Assembly: GCA_963836405.1 (NCBI GenBank)
Contig: CAWIJL010000008.1
Coordinates: 1 to 64,000 of the forward strand
DNA from: CAWIJJ01 sp963836405
Lineage (GTDB): Bacteria; Acidobacteriota; Terriglobia; Bryobacterales; Bryobacteraceae
Reading direction: 5' to 3'
Length of the DNA stretch: 64,000 bases
The notes under the pieces were generated by a model, which was given only the letters and a program-made list of their open reading frames with translations, was not told the origin of the DNA and made no database searches. Positions 1 to 8,603 of this stretch are shown here, piece after piece (positions within the stretch are counted from its first letter, which is position 1; every line of letters starts with the position of its first letter). Made by a program: the position numbers and the translations under genes.

Positions 1-653
1 GTGCGCTACAAACTGAAAGCCGAAGTGCTCGCCAAAGGCGGCCATCTCCGGCACCGGCACCATGTCGCGTCCGCTGCCGCGCAGCACCACCACGTGCGTG
101 TTATCGATCATGGTGCGGGCTGCCGCGCCGCCGAAGTAGCGCAGCGCTTCGGTGAGAAACACCTTGCAGTCGAAACGCCGGAAGGTGGGATAGCACTGGA
201 AGAACAGCATCCGCGAATAGCACAGCACCGCAGACGCGGTCTGCACTCTGCGCTTCTTGCCGCCCAGTTCCAGATCGTGGGGAGACGTGTCGTGCTGAAG
301 CTCCTCGCCAGGCGAAAAACATAGCGCCCCGCCGGCACTGGCGGTGCGTAGCCGATTCCGCGCCGCCGGCAGAACGCCGTTACTGCCTGATACGACATCT
401 CCGCGCCTGCAGCCACCAACTCCTCATGGACTCGCACGAGGTTCCCCTTGCACTTGTCGAAAAGCTCCAGGATCTGTTGCCGGTAGGGTTCGGCCTTTTC
501 GGTTCGGTGTAACTCCGGCAGGGCGGTCGAGTTGGAGCGCAGGACTTTGCGCACCGCCACGCGCGAGATCCCCATCACCCGCGCGATCTCCCGTTTGCTC
601 ACGTGCTGCGCATTCAGTTCCAGAATCGTGGTGCGTTGCGCTTGACTCAACAT
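1..653 (-). pseudogene. istA: IS21-type transposase IstA, N-terminal part, frameshifted
   Basis: The reverse-strand frame opens with a helix-turn-helix near residues 15-40 (SKREIARVMGISRVAVRKVL), as in IS21 transposases. After YVF at about position 316 the frame is lost; one extra T in the T run restores SPGEELQHDTS and then the start of the DDE catalytic core (FFQCYPTFRRFDCKVFLTE, later MIDNTHVVVLRGSG). The gene continues beyond the window edge, so the remaining catalytic residues are unseen. Start is ATG at 653, inside the end of the parB-like frame. Either an indel error or real inactivation would explain the break. Confidence 0.75.
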
Positions 654-1530
654 GCGGTTTCTTCTCCGTCAAAACTTCTTCGTCGATGCGATGGAGTTGC
701 TTTTGAATCCGATCGATCTGGTGCCGCGCGGCTTTCGATTGCTGGTCATCCAACTCTGCGGCAGCGGCGCCAGCCAGTCGCCGCTGCGCGCGGTTGACGA
801 TCGCCACTACCATCTCCAGATCGCGTAACAGTTCCGCGCCAGCCCCGGCTGGAGCTTTCTCCTGCGCCTGCCGCTGCGTTTTAAAAAACAGCTCGGGGTC
901 ATCCAGAATGCGTTTGCGGATCGCCGGCGAACCCTTGCGCCACGCAGCATAAAGTTGGCCCGCCTCACGCGTATCGCAGTGATACTGGGCGAAGATCACC
1001 GCTATCCGCTGGCAATCCTCCAGGCTTTGACGGGCCACCGGCACCAGAAATTTCAACGCCACCTGTGCCGGGATCTTGCCCTCGCGCACCTGCTGTTGGA
1101 TCGCCTCCGGCAGAACCTCCACCAGAGCCAGCCGCCGGGATACCCAGCTCACGCTACGGTCGAAACGACGCGCTAACTCGTCGAGCCCATAGTCGAAGCG
1201 CCGCTCCAACTCCGCCAGTAACCAGCCAACCTCCAGCGCCGTCTCGTGTTCGCTCAGTCTCAGCGAGCGGTCCAGCAGCACTGCCGCAGCCTCGCTCATT
1301 GGCCATACCACTGCGTCCACCGTGTCTCGGCCCAGTTGCCCCAAAGCCGTGATCCGCTTATAGCCGTCGATGATCACGAAACGATCCGTTTGGCCTTCGG
1401 CTGCCACCACCACGATGGGCGTTTGCTGCCCGCTCTCTGCCAGCGACGCCAATAATCGCCGCTGCCGCCCCGGATGGTGTACTCGCAAGTGCTCCCAACG
1501 ACGGTCGAGTTGATGAAACTCCAGTTGCAT
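424..1530 (-). CDS. ParB-like nuclease/partition-domain protein of the IS21-like module
   Basis: The N-terminal ~100 residues match a ParB/Srx domain (TPIVVVAAEG, then IDGYKRITALGQLGRDTV). A ParB-type helix-turn-helix follows near residues 115-160 (LDELARRFDRSVSWVSRRLALVEVLP). The C-terminal third is charged and helical. The last ~75 residues overlap the istA start in another frame and look like out-of-frame translation: after EVLTEKK one added A would end the protein at TGA about position 650, the stop-start overlap expected before istA. True length is therefore probably near 293. Orphan ParB-like proteins linked to IS21 transposases may guide target choice or element maintenance; that role is inference. 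Confidence 0.7.
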   Translation of the reverse strand: MQLEFHQLDRRWEHLRVHHPGRQRRLLASLAESGQQTPIVVVAAEGQTDRFVIIDGYKRITALGQLGRDTVDAVVWPMSEAAAVLLDRSLRLSEHETALEVGWLLAELERRFDYGLDELARRFDRSVSWVSRRLALVEVLPEAIQQQVREGKIPAQVALKFLVPVARQSLEDCQRIAVIFAQYHCDTREAGQLYAAWRKGSPAIRKRILDDPELFFKTQRQAQEKAPAGAGAELLRDLEMVVAIVNRAQRRLAGAAAAELDDQQSKAARHQIDRIQKQLHRIDEEVLTEKKPHVESSATHHDSGTECAAREQTGDRAGDGDLARGGAQSPALQLDRPAGVTPNRKGRTLPATDPGAFRQVQGEPRASP

Positions 1531-1581
1531 CAGACAGCCTGAATGTACGGCCGGCCCGCCTCCCGATCAATATCTACGCCT

Positions 1582-2071
1582 TTAAACCCGCGCCTGCTTC
1601 CAGCGGCGCTCCCTTTGGCGGACGCGCTCCACGGCCTGACGGCAAGCGTGCGAGCAATAATGCTGCAAGGGACTTCGCCGCTGGCGTGCGAACCCCTCGT
1701 AGCAGCCCGGCCGGTCGCAGGAATGATCGAAAAAAATGTTCCGGAGTGATTACCCTCGCGGCCCTGTTATCCGCCCCTTGCGCCGTTGGTTTGCGGTTCT
1801 TGACGCGCTGCCGATAACGCCGGCTTTGATCGGTCCGCTTCTCTTTGCCGGCCTTCGTCGCCCGATATCTCTGCTGCGCCTTCCATCTGGACCATTTCCG
1901 CGCCGCCTTCTGGCATTCCGCGCTGCAGTAGCGCTGGTTCGCCTGGCGTGGATGGAAGCGCTGCTCGCATCCTTTCAACAAACACAGGCGTGCCCGCGGG
2001 CGGCGTGCCGATCGCTTCGGCCGACCCTCTTGATTTTCGGGATGGCCTGTTAGATTCTCGGAAGGGCCCAT
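1582..2071 (-). CDS. Small Cys-rich (zinc-binding type) protein, frameshifted
   Basis: Two Cys clusters are visible. The first, CLLKGCEQRF...QRYCSAECQKAARKW, has four Cys in a zinc-ribbon-like spacing followed by an Arg/Lys-rich helix. The second becomes visible only when one base is added in the T run at about 1736: SCDRPGCYEGF...HYCSHACRQAVERV, ending ARV at the stop 1582-1584. Without correction the frame runs to 1574 with no Cys. ATG at 2071 is preferred because upstream residues carry no motif. The duplicated C-x(4)-C...C-x(3)-C layout suggests a nucleic-acid-binding accessory of the IS21-like module. No named family is recognised. Confidence 0.6.
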
Positions 2072-2237
2072 GGGAGGTGATGACTCCCAGAAGCTCCAGC
2101 CCTGGAGGGGAATCCACTCCTCTCCGGGGCGCAAACCTCCGGCTCAGTTACGAATCAACACTCTAACCCAAAAGGGTCATCTGGCTAATTTGGAGTCTCC
2201 GACTTTCCGCCTGTTCGGAACGTCAGAACTGAAGACC

Positions 2238-2702
2238 ATGCAGGTACTCGTCACGGATGGTGATCTTCTCGATCAACCCGTAGAAGTAATTGTCAACGCC
2301 TGGAACAGAAACATCATCCCTTGGTGGCTGTTGTTGCCGCAGGGCGTCTCGGGCGCGATTAAACGCCGCGGGGGAATCAAGCCGTTTCGTGAGGTCGCTC
2401 GCCATGGCCCGATTCCACTGGGAGGTGCGGTCCTGACGTCATCTGGTCGTCTTCCTTTTCGAGGCATTATTCACGTCTCGGGTATTAACATGCTGTGGCG
2501 CTCGTCTGAGTACTCGGTGCGTCACTCCGTTCGGAACGCAATGAAACTGGTCTCCCAACAGAACTTCTCCTCGGTAGCGTTTCCACTCATCGGAGCCGGC
2601 TCCGGCGGCGGTGCCCCTGAGCAAATTCAAGGATTCATGCTCGACGAGCTCTCGCGCATCGACTACGAGGGATCGGTCTATATTGTTCGATTTCGTGGCT
2701 GA
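2238..2702 (+). CDS. Macro-domain protein (ADP-ribose binding)
   Basis: A stand-alone 154-residue macro domain. The N-terminal strand and loop (VTDGDLL...EVIVNAWN) match the ADP-ribose pocket, GVSGAIKRRGG matches the diphosphate-binding glycine loop, and VAFPLIGAGSGGG is the second phosphate loop. Known activities of the family include hydrolysis of O-acetyl-ADP-ribose or removal of ADP-ribose from macromolecules. The ATG at 2238 is chosen because it places the domain at the N terminus; an open frame exists upstream. It sits between two mobile-element remnants, so it may be acquired. No DarT-type transferase lies beside it, so a DarTG pair is not supported. Confidence 0.85.
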   Translation: MQVLVTDGDLLDQPVEVIVNAWNRNIIPWWLLLPQGVSGAIKRRGGIKPFREVARHGPIPLGGAVLTSSGRLPFRGIIHVSGINMLWRSSEYSVRHSVRNAMKLVSQQNFSSVAFPLIGAGSGGGAPEQIQGFMLDELSRIDYEGSVYIVRFRG

Positions 2703-2716
2703 GGATTCGGCCTGGG

Positions 2717-3457
2717 TCAGTTTTGGCGAGCAGAGCCGGGCCACTTTTCCCGAGCGCCGAAGGAATGGGGCTGATCGGGAAATTTCAAATATGTTTGGCT
2801 AGATTTGGTGCGCACGACAAAGAAGGCCGAGCTGAGGGTGAAGCGGTAGAGGCGCTCGAAATCGACGTAGCCGCGGTCCATCACGTAGAACGCTCCGGCC
2901 TCCGCAAAGATCTCGTCGAGGATGTTGACGTCGTGCACTTTGCCGTCGGTAATGCTAATAAACGTGGGGATATTGCCGTGCAGGTCCAGCAACGTGTGCA
3001 TCTTGACGGCGGCTTTGTGCGCGCGGAACTTGGCCCACGGAAACAGCGTCAGGCATAGGTCGATGGTCGTGGAATCCAATGCGTAGAGACTGTGCGCCAA
3101 CTCCACTCCGATGGGATCGTGGGCATAAAGTGGCCGGGCGATGCCAATCAACACCTGCGGGAAGTCGGCGTAGATCCGCCAGTCATGGCTCTCGTTAGCA
3201 TCGGCCAGCGTGGTGCGTGCCACTCGGCCACGGAAGCCCATGTGGTATAGCTTGCCGCTCATCGACCGCAAGCAGGCCTCGATGTCGCGCAAGCTCTCGC
3301 GGTAAGTCAACTGAGCGAAAGACATCGCCAAATATTGGTCCCGACAGGAGAAGCCTCTCCCGTGAGCATCGCCGCGATAACGAGCGACACACTTCCGAAA
3401 CTCGTAGGATGGCAAGTGGTCCATGAGCTGAGCAAAAACAGTCTGGCCGGTATTCAC
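2717..3457 (-). pseudogene. IS4-type transposase, C-terminus lost
   Basis: The first ~220 residues look like a typical IS4-family transposase: N-terminal MNTGQTVFAQLMDHLP, then SLYALDSTTIDLCL (first catalytic Asp), ITDGKVHDV (second Asp region) and YVMDRGYVDFERLY. Similarity stops after FFVVRTKS at about position 2800; the following ~25 residues look random and end at 2717. The region holding the catalytic Glu (YREKW-type motif) is missing, so the protein cannot be active. Full members of this type are about 370-390 residues. Confidence 0.8.
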
Positions 3458-3611
3458 CCCTCATTGTCGGCTAACGGCGGAGGGGGCGCCGCAGTGGAGT
3501 TTTGCCCCTGCGCGCCAGAAAAAGTTGAAATCGAAAACTCCGACTTCGCCCCTATCACACTGATTCAGAGACGGTTCTCGTGATCGGAAAACATTTAGCC
3601 GGACAGCAGTG
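2800..3611 (-). mobile_element. IS4-type element remnant (5' end kept, 3' end lost)
   Basis: The transposase start is preceded by ~150 bp of leader that ends at TTTAGCCGGACAGCAGTG (3594-3611), which reads CACTGCTGTCCGGCTAAA on the element strand and is the likely terminal repeat. This end lies inside the membrane acyltransferase gene that follows and supplies its stop codon. No second copy of the repeat is seen near 2700-2800, so the distal third of the element and its target duplication have been deleted. Confidence 0.6.
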
Positions 3612-4386
3612 ATTTTGTGCAATTGAGAAAAGAGAGGACGGGGTGCAGTTTCGGCGACCAAGGGGAGAGATCGCCGTAGACGTTGATCGCGCGGAGGACC
3701 AGGAAAGCGAGGGTGAGTGCGGCTCCGGTACGGAGGAGCATTCGGCGCCGGGCATCGGGCGGGAGCAGGAAGACCTGGCCGAAGCAGTAGCCTGCCGCCA
3801 TGACAGCGATCCAGGGGATGAGGGGATAGGCAAAGAACACGGGCGCGCCGCCCACCATGACGACGCCAGGGCGATGGAGAATGGTCCAGAGCGCGCCGCT
3901 CCGGACAGGGTCGAGCGTGTTGTGGAGGACGATGGTGACCGCCGATACGATTGCAAGGGCGCGGATGGGAAGCTTACTGAGAAACGCGAGCGCGATCATG
4001 CAGGCACCGAGGGCCCAGAGAACGACCATAACGACCGGGTACCGAAGACTGAGGCTGAAATAGTAGGCGACGCGCATTACGACCAGTTCAAGGAATATCA
4101 ACCAGAGGCCGCGAGTCCATAGGAAGCGGGAGATCTTTTGCGGAGCTCTTTGCGCCAGGAGGAAGGCGCCTATGCCGCTGGCGAACATGAATGTTGGGGC
4201 GCAGAAGTGGGTGACCCAGCGGGTGAAGAAGAGAATCGACGTGGTGCGGGTGAGATCCTCGGGCGGAAAGCTCATGGCGCCGTTGTGTATGAAATCGCGC
4301 ACATGGTCGAGGGCCATGATGATCATGACGAGGCCGCGGAGCGCGTCCAGCGAGGGGACGCGGGTGGGCTTTGGTTGAACGCTCAT
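3595..4386 (-). pseudogene. DUF1624/heparan-alpha-glucosaminide acetyltransferase-like membrane protein, truncated by IS
   Basis: The N-terminus RVPSLDALRGLVMIIMALDHVRDF is the signature of the DUF1624 (heparan-alpha-glucosaminide N-acetyltransferase catalytic-like) membrane acyltransferases. About six hydrophobic segments follow. Native sequence stops at SFLNCTK; the last residues SLLSG and the TAA come from the IS4-type end at 3594-3611. Full proteins of the family are around 350-400 residues, so roughly the last third is gone, and it is not found on the far side of the IS remnant. Confidence 0.75.
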
Positions 4387-4434
4387 CGCAAGTCTTACAT
4401 ATGCTTCGGCAATAGGAAATCGACCACTCGTCCA

Positions 4435-4725
4435 TCAGACATCAGGACGTCCTGCAGAATCTTTGAATTCGTCAGTGACGCGTCGAGCGTTCGGAAGTTG
4501 AACATCGAGCGATTCTCGATATCGCAAACAACCTCGCAAGAACTGCGGCCACTCCGGCACGTCCAAATCAGGCTCGACCTTTTCTGGAAGGAGATTCCAT
4601 AACTGGGGATGGTGCCAGCAGAGCTCGTGTCTGGTGCTATCCCGATGTCGGCGGATTCCGACACGGAGCCTTCTTATCTCCGCAATGAGTTCGTGCCTGG
4701 TAAGTTGTTCTAGGTCCTCGTCCAT
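4435..4725 (-). CDS. Small conserved hypothetical protein
   Basis: A 96-residue soluble protein starting MDEDLEQLTRHELIAEIRRLR, with a charged helical N-terminus and a Trp/His-rich middle (HELCWHHPQLWNLLPE...PEWPQFLRGC). The Trp-rich block looks like a real conserved protein and not a shadow frame. No function is recognised. It is transcribed toward the truncated acyltransferase. Confidence 0.6.
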   Translation of the reverse strand: MDEDLEQLTRHELIAEIRRLRVGIRRHRDSTRHELCWHHPQLWNLLPEKVEPDLDVPEWPQFLRGCLRYRESLDVQLPNARRVTDEFKDSAGRPDV

Positions 4726-4838
4726 ATCTTGTGGTCAGCTTACGATTTCTGTATGCCACTGTTACACGGCTCGAGCCTGCTTGTCTTGCCGGCGAGTCGG
4801 CTTCATTTAACCGCCCGCCGAAGCCGGCATTGCGACCA

Positions 4839-5288
4839 CTACTTCTGTGTGTAGCAGTTGAGCATCCACTGAATGCCAAACTGATCGGTGAGCATTCCGA
4901 AGCGCGCGCCCCACGGCATGTCGCCGAGCGGAAGCCGCACTGATCCCTTCTCGCCGATTCCGGCGAACACACGTTCGATCTCTTCGAGCGATTCGCATTC
5001 CACCGAGATAGAGAAGTTGTTTCCAGGCTTCACCGGTCCGTCTGGCGAGGAATCCGATGCCATCAGCATCGGTGCGCCTCCCCGGGATAGCTGCGAGTGC
5101 ATGATCGGAGCGTTGGTATCATTCGAGCGTTCGCCGGTCGGGTCCGGATAGGTCTGCAAGTCCAACTTACCTCCCAGGGTCTTCTGGTAGAAGGACATCG
5201 CTTTCCGGCAGTTGCCATTGAAATGGATGTACGTGGTGACCCTTTTCAGTGAGGGTGTTCTCCTCGTGTTGGATTTGAAGTGGTCCAC
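4839..5288 (-). CDS. VOC-family (glyoxalase/PhnB-like) protein
   Basis: The sequence has the PhnB-like vicinal oxygen chelate pattern: VTTYIHFNGNCRKAMSFYQ at the start of the fold, LGGKLDLQTY, a lone MHSQL strand, and near the end LPLGDMPWGARFGMLTDQFG followed by W.LN. Proteins of this type are single-domain enzymes or binding proteins of mostly unknown substrate. The GTG at 5288 gives 149 residues; the family usually starts near the VTTYI strand, and an AGGAG about ten bases before a CTG at 5247 suggests a later start. The IS630 end lies 12 bp upstream of 5288, so the native promoter may be separated. Confidence 0.8.
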   Translation of the reverse strand: MDHFKSNTRRTPSLKRVTTYIHFNGNCRKAMSFYQKTLGGKLDLQTYPDPTGERSNDTNAPIMHSQLSRGGAPMLMASDSSPDGPVKPGNNFSISVECESLEEIERVFAGIGEKGSVRLPLGDMPWGARFGMLTDQFGIQWMLNCYTQK

Positions 5289-5299
5289 AGGATTGCTGC

Positions 5300-5327
5300 T
5301 AGGTCTTAGACCGCCTGAAGAAGTGCG
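5300..5327. repeat. IS630 left terminal inverted repeat
   Basis: TAGGTCTTAGACCGCCTGAA with the continuation GAAGTGC pairs with the complement of 8604-8631; about 25 of 28 positions agree. Confidence 0.85.
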
Positions 5328-5523
5328 TTATCTGACAGATCACTCCCGATAGGACGCTCTTCAGGTGATTAGCGAACAAGAACTCGGACGTACACCCTTG
5401 CCGTCGCCCAGTTCTGGGCGAGCCCGACGTGTTGGCTTGTTCGGACATCGGCGTTGGAGCGGTTTCCGACGCAACTCCGCCGCGGAGTTGGTTCTTCGAC
5501 TCGAAGGGGAACTGCCCGGCGTA

Positions 5524-6190
5524 CTATCGCGGGCGGTGCCGCGGCGGCTTTTCGTAGTGGAAGGTCTTTCGGGCCTTGCGGCGTGTGAACCGCCAGTTGA
5601 TGGTCGTTCGCTGCCGATTGGCTTCGCGGTTCCAGGCTCTGGTCTCCCGCTGCAATAGGCGCAGCTCCGGAATTCTTCGGCTGCCCAGGCATTGCCGGGA
5701 GAACATACTGAGCTCGATCTCCGCCTGGTCAAGCCAACTGCCATGTTTGGGAGTGTAGTGGATCGTGAATCGGTCCCAAATCTCGCCGCCGATCTCGGCG
5801 CCGTACAGATCCGTTAACGACTTGCGGCAGTGAATGTTCAAGTTGTCCATCACCAAGTGGATCGTCTCGGCTTCCGGATACGCCAGGGCCAGGCGGTAGA
5901 CGACTTGGGCGAACTGAAACGCCGAACGATCCGGGGTGGCCGTGGTGAAGTGCCGGCCCGCTTTCGGTTCCACCACCCCAAATACATTCGCAGTCCCGCA
6001 TCGTCCGTACTCGTTGTCCCGTTTGGCCACCGCACCCGGCTTGGCGGGAATCGGCGCTCGCACGTCGGCGTGCAGAGAGATCGGCTTCTCGTCCAGGCAA
6101 ACCACCGGTTCGGCCGGATTATAGGGCTTCTCGTACACCGCCAACACGTCTTCCATCTTTGCGATGTAGTCGGCGTTCAGTTCGGCCACG
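5524..6190 (-). pseudogene. IS630 transposase, C-terminal exon (catalytic core)
   Basis: This 3' exon carries the DDE core: VVCLDEKPISL (first Asp), LVMDNLNIH (second Asp) and HYTPKHGSWLDQAEIELS (catalytic Glu), followed by an Arg-rich tail ending HYEKPPRHRPR. It begins immediately after the intron 3' end at 6191; spliced to the upstream exon it reads K-M-W-C-V-A-E-L-N-A-D-Y. As DNA it lacks its own N-terminus, so activity needs intron splicing and repair of the A-run frameshift in exon 1. Confidence 0.85.
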
Positions 6191-6263
6191 GTCGCGGTAG
6201 GGATGCCAGTTGCCCGGCACCCCCCGCACAGATCCCCACGAGCGGCACTACCGCATGAGGCTC
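6191..6263 (-). ncRNA. Group II intron domains V and VI
   Basis: Domain V spans about 6230-6263 and reads GAGCCTCATGCGGTAG then TGCCGCTCGTGGGGATC on the intron strand, with the AGC-type triad near its base (here GAGC) and a GUAG-type loop. Domain VI follows as a hairpin (GCGG, GGGTGCC, loop, GGCATCCC, CCGC) with an unpaired A at 6198, seven bases before the 3' splice site, the expected branch point. The reverse transcriptase stop codon directly abuts domain V. Confidence 0.85.
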
Positions 6264-7826
6264 CTATCTTGGATGGATGGCGTCAAAGCGAACTCGGGGG
6301 TATGGATGGAGAACACGCGGTTGCGGAATCCACTGATCAGCGAGCTTACGCATCTGCTCCCAAGTGAGGTTGTGCTTCTGGCCCCGATGGATCAACATGT
6401 TCCGCCAGAGCCGGATCACCCGATAGCGAAATGCGGACAGGCTGTCGATGTTCCCCGGTATTGCGTGGTAGTTGAAGTAACCCTGGACGACCGATCGAAG
6501 CCATTGGCCGGTCTGCGCTACTCGCTCATGCATGCGCCTGCGTAACTGCTGCTTGATTTCCAGCAACTTGGCCCGCATCCGCTTGCCGATCGTTTTGCGC
6601 TTCACGGCGTAACTCCCATTCCGGTCCTTCCCGCTGATGTGCGTGAATCCCAGAAAATCGAACGCCTCGGGCTTCCCTTCTCCTCTCTTGTTCCGGTTGA
6701 CCTCGGCAAACCGCCCGAACTCAATCCGGCGCGTTTTATCTGGGTGCAGTTCCAGCCCGAACTTCCGCAGCCGTTCCCGAAAGTCACCCAGGAAGCAATC
6801 TGCGTCATCCAGATGCTGGAAACCGATGACATTATCGTCGGCGTACCGGACGACAACCACGTCGCCTCGCGCACACTTCTTGCGCCAAGCGTCCACCCAC
6901 AGGTCGAACACATAATGGAGATAGATGTTCGCAAGCAACGGCGAAGCCACCGAACCTTGCGGAGTACCCACCTCCGTGTCCTTCCATTCGCCCTCCTCCA
7001 TCACTCCCGACTTCAACCATTTCTGGATCAGCCGAAGAATGCGGCGGTCGGCAACGCGATGTTGGACGAACTTTAGGAGCCAATCGTGCGACAAATTATC
7101 GAAAAAGCCCCGAATGTCACAGTCCAAAATCCAGTTCACCTTCTTCCGCGTGATCGCGACGTACAGCGCATCCAGCGCTTGATGCTGACTGCGCCTTGGC
7201 CGGAAACCATACGAGAACCCCAGAAAATCCTCCTCGTAAATCTGATTGAGGATTTCGACCACGGCGTATTGGACAATTTTGTCTTCTAGCGCCGCAACCC
7301 CGAGCGGCCGTTGCCGACCATCCGGTTTCGGGATGTACACTCTTCTTGATGGTTGCGCTCGGTAAGCGCCGCGGTGAACCCGGCTGTGCAGATCAGCGAG
7401 CCGACCCTCCAACCCGGTCTCATACTCCTGCCAAGTGACGCCGTCCACCCCTGGAGCAGCTTTCCGCTTCAGCGCGTAAAAGCCGTATCGGAGCAGTTCG
7501 ACTGTCAAATGATGGAGCAAGGCGGTGAACTTCATCTCCTTCCGTTCCCTTGCTGCCCTGCGCACACCCGTCAACCCTTGGGACACGCGTGTCTCGCTCT
7601 GTGTCGAGTGCGTGCTAGATTGATGAGTGTTCTCCTTGATCAGCGGCCTTCCCTCCTCATTCTCCGCCGGCGGTTTCCCGCTCTTGTTCGAATGATTCAT
7701 CGGTACTATTCCGCTGTCCGACTCCTCGAAGGCGTGCACGTGGGCCGTGCGGCTTTCGCCTTTGCCCACCGGCCTGTCGCGAAAGATCGCTGCAGGCGTC
7801 TCCGAGGTCTCCCGGTTCTCGTGCAT
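6264..7826 (-). CDS. ltrA: Group II intron reverse transcriptase/maturase
   Basis: LtrA-like protein. RT blocks are in order: APGVDGVTWQEY, RRVYIPKPDGRQRPLG, FSYGFRPRRSQHQAL, LDCDIRGFFDNLSH, GTPQGSVASPLLANIYLHYV and the active-site VRYADDNVIGF (near residue 330). The thumb/X maturase region follows (FDFLGFTH, RRMHERVAQTGQWL, YFNYHAIPGN). The protein ends soon after, without an HNH endonuclease domain, so mobility would use the endonuclease-independent route. The first ~95 residues resemble intron leader; translation probably starts at an internal Met nearer residue 97 (MKFTALLHHL). The frame is intact, so the intron may be active. Confidence 0.92.
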   Translation of the reverse strand: MHENRETSETPAAIFRDRPVGKGESRTAHVHAFEESDSGIVPMNHSNKSGKPPAENEEGRPLIKENTHQSSTHSTQSETRVSQGLTGVRRAARERKEMKFTALLHHLTVELLRYGFYALKRKAAPGVDGVTWQEYETGLEGRLADLHSRVHRGAYRAQPSRRVYIPKPDGRQRPLGVAALEDKIVQYAVVEILNQIYEEDFLGFSYGFRPRRSQHQALDALYVAITRKKVNWILDCDIRGFFDNLSHDWLLKFVQHRVADRRILRLIQKWLKSGVMEEGEWKDTEVGTPQGSVASPLLANIYLHYVFDLWVDAWRKKCARGDVVVVRYADDNVIGFQHLDDADCFLGDFRERLRKFGLELHPDKTRRIEFGRFAEVNRNKRGEGKPEAFDFLGFTHISGKDRNGSYAVKRKTIGKRMRAKLLEIKQQLRRRMHERVAQTGQWLRSVVQGYFNYHAIPGNIDSLSAFRYRVIRLWRNMLIHRGQKHNLTWEQMRKLADQWIPQPRVLHPYPRVRFDAIHPR

Positions 7827-8100
7827 GGAGTTTCCAGACGTGCATGGGGTCTGCGACTACGCAGGGCCGCCCAGCAACTCGCGTTGGCGCTGCTGGTCGT
7901 GTCGCCTTCCGCAGTGGTGACGGCGTCGGCGCCCTGATTGCAAATTTTCGAAGCTCGATACCCAGCCCATCTTTTCCCCTGTTTACGCTTCACTGGACAC
8001 TTCGCAGCGCCCAGCGCAAAACTCGGGGCCGAGCGGATCGCTACTCCTTTCTCGTGAGGCTCTTGCATCCTCAACTCCATGCCGGTTCATCCCGGCGCAC

Positions 8101-8559
8101 CACCACATTTTTTTCCCGCCACGGCTTCAAGTCGTGGCTTTCGAGCAGGACGCGAATAGTCTCCCGACCAACGCGGGGGACCAACTTACGCTTGACGGCC
8201 TCTTGAACGATGAGACGTACCGTCCAACGAGCCCGGCCTTGCGGCGGATCACTGCACACCATTGCGATAATCCGCTGCTTCTGGGAGGGATCAAGAACTT
8301 GCTTGGCCCCAGGCCGCTGCTTCTCGTACAGCGCCAAGTCCAGGCCACCGTCGTTGTAGCGATGGGCAATCTCGCGGATCGCCTTCGCGGTTAAGGGAAC
8401 CGTCTCCGCAACGTGGGGTGCCGTGACCTGACCGGCCAGCAGCCGCAGAGCCAGCGCCCGGAGAACCACGCGCACTTGCTGCACTCCACCTCGTAATAAC
8501 TGTCCGAGTTCGTCGAGATCCTTGGCCTTGACATGGATTGGGACAGGGCGACGCGCCAT
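8101..8559 (-). pseudogene. IS630 transposase, N-terminal exon (DNA-binding)
   Basis: This 5' exon encodes the helix-turn-helix half: PHVAETVPLTAKAIREIAHRYNDGG, then a second region with SQKQRIIAMVCSDPP and GRETIRVLLESHDLKPWREK. The A run at 8108-8114 has seven bases where six would give KPWREKMWC and join correctly to the downstream exon, so a one-base indel is present besides the intron. ATG at 8559 lies about 50 bp inside the right terminal repeat. Confidence 0.8.
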
Positions 8560-8603
8560 GCCTCAAGTATGCACCAGAACATTTCCAGATGGAAGTGTTT
8601 TAT

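Larger units (their letters stand above)
1..2160 (-). mobile_element. IS21-like transposable module with accessory genes, cut by window start
   Basis: Three reverse-strand genes lie in order: a Cys-rich small protein, a ParB-like protein and an IS21-type transposase. The intergenic gaps are short and the parB-like and istA frames overlap, so this looks like one transcription unit. The upstream end is not certain. A TG-starting sequence on the reverse strand at about 2160 (TGTTGATTCG) would suit the TG...CA ends of IS21 elements, but the other end lies outside the window. The helper ATPase IstB is not visible and may lie beyond position 1. Treating the three genes as one mobile unit is inference from orientation and spacing. 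Confidence 0.6.
6191..8100 (-). mobile_element. Complete group II intron inserted in the IS630 transposase gene
   Basis: On the reverse strand the intron starts GTGCGCC, the group II 5' consensus, at 8100 and ends CCGCGAC at 6191, an AY 3' end. Joining the flanks restores the transposase reading frame apart from one A-run indel, which fixes both boundaries. Domains V and VI are recognisable before the 3' end and a reverse transcriptase occupies the domain IV position. The intron lies in the same orientation as its host gene, as required for splicing. Confidence 0.9.

Noticed and set aside
2238..2702. DarG-type antitoxin of a DarTG system
   Set aside because: No DarT-like ADP-ribosyltransferase gene adjoins the macro-domain gene.
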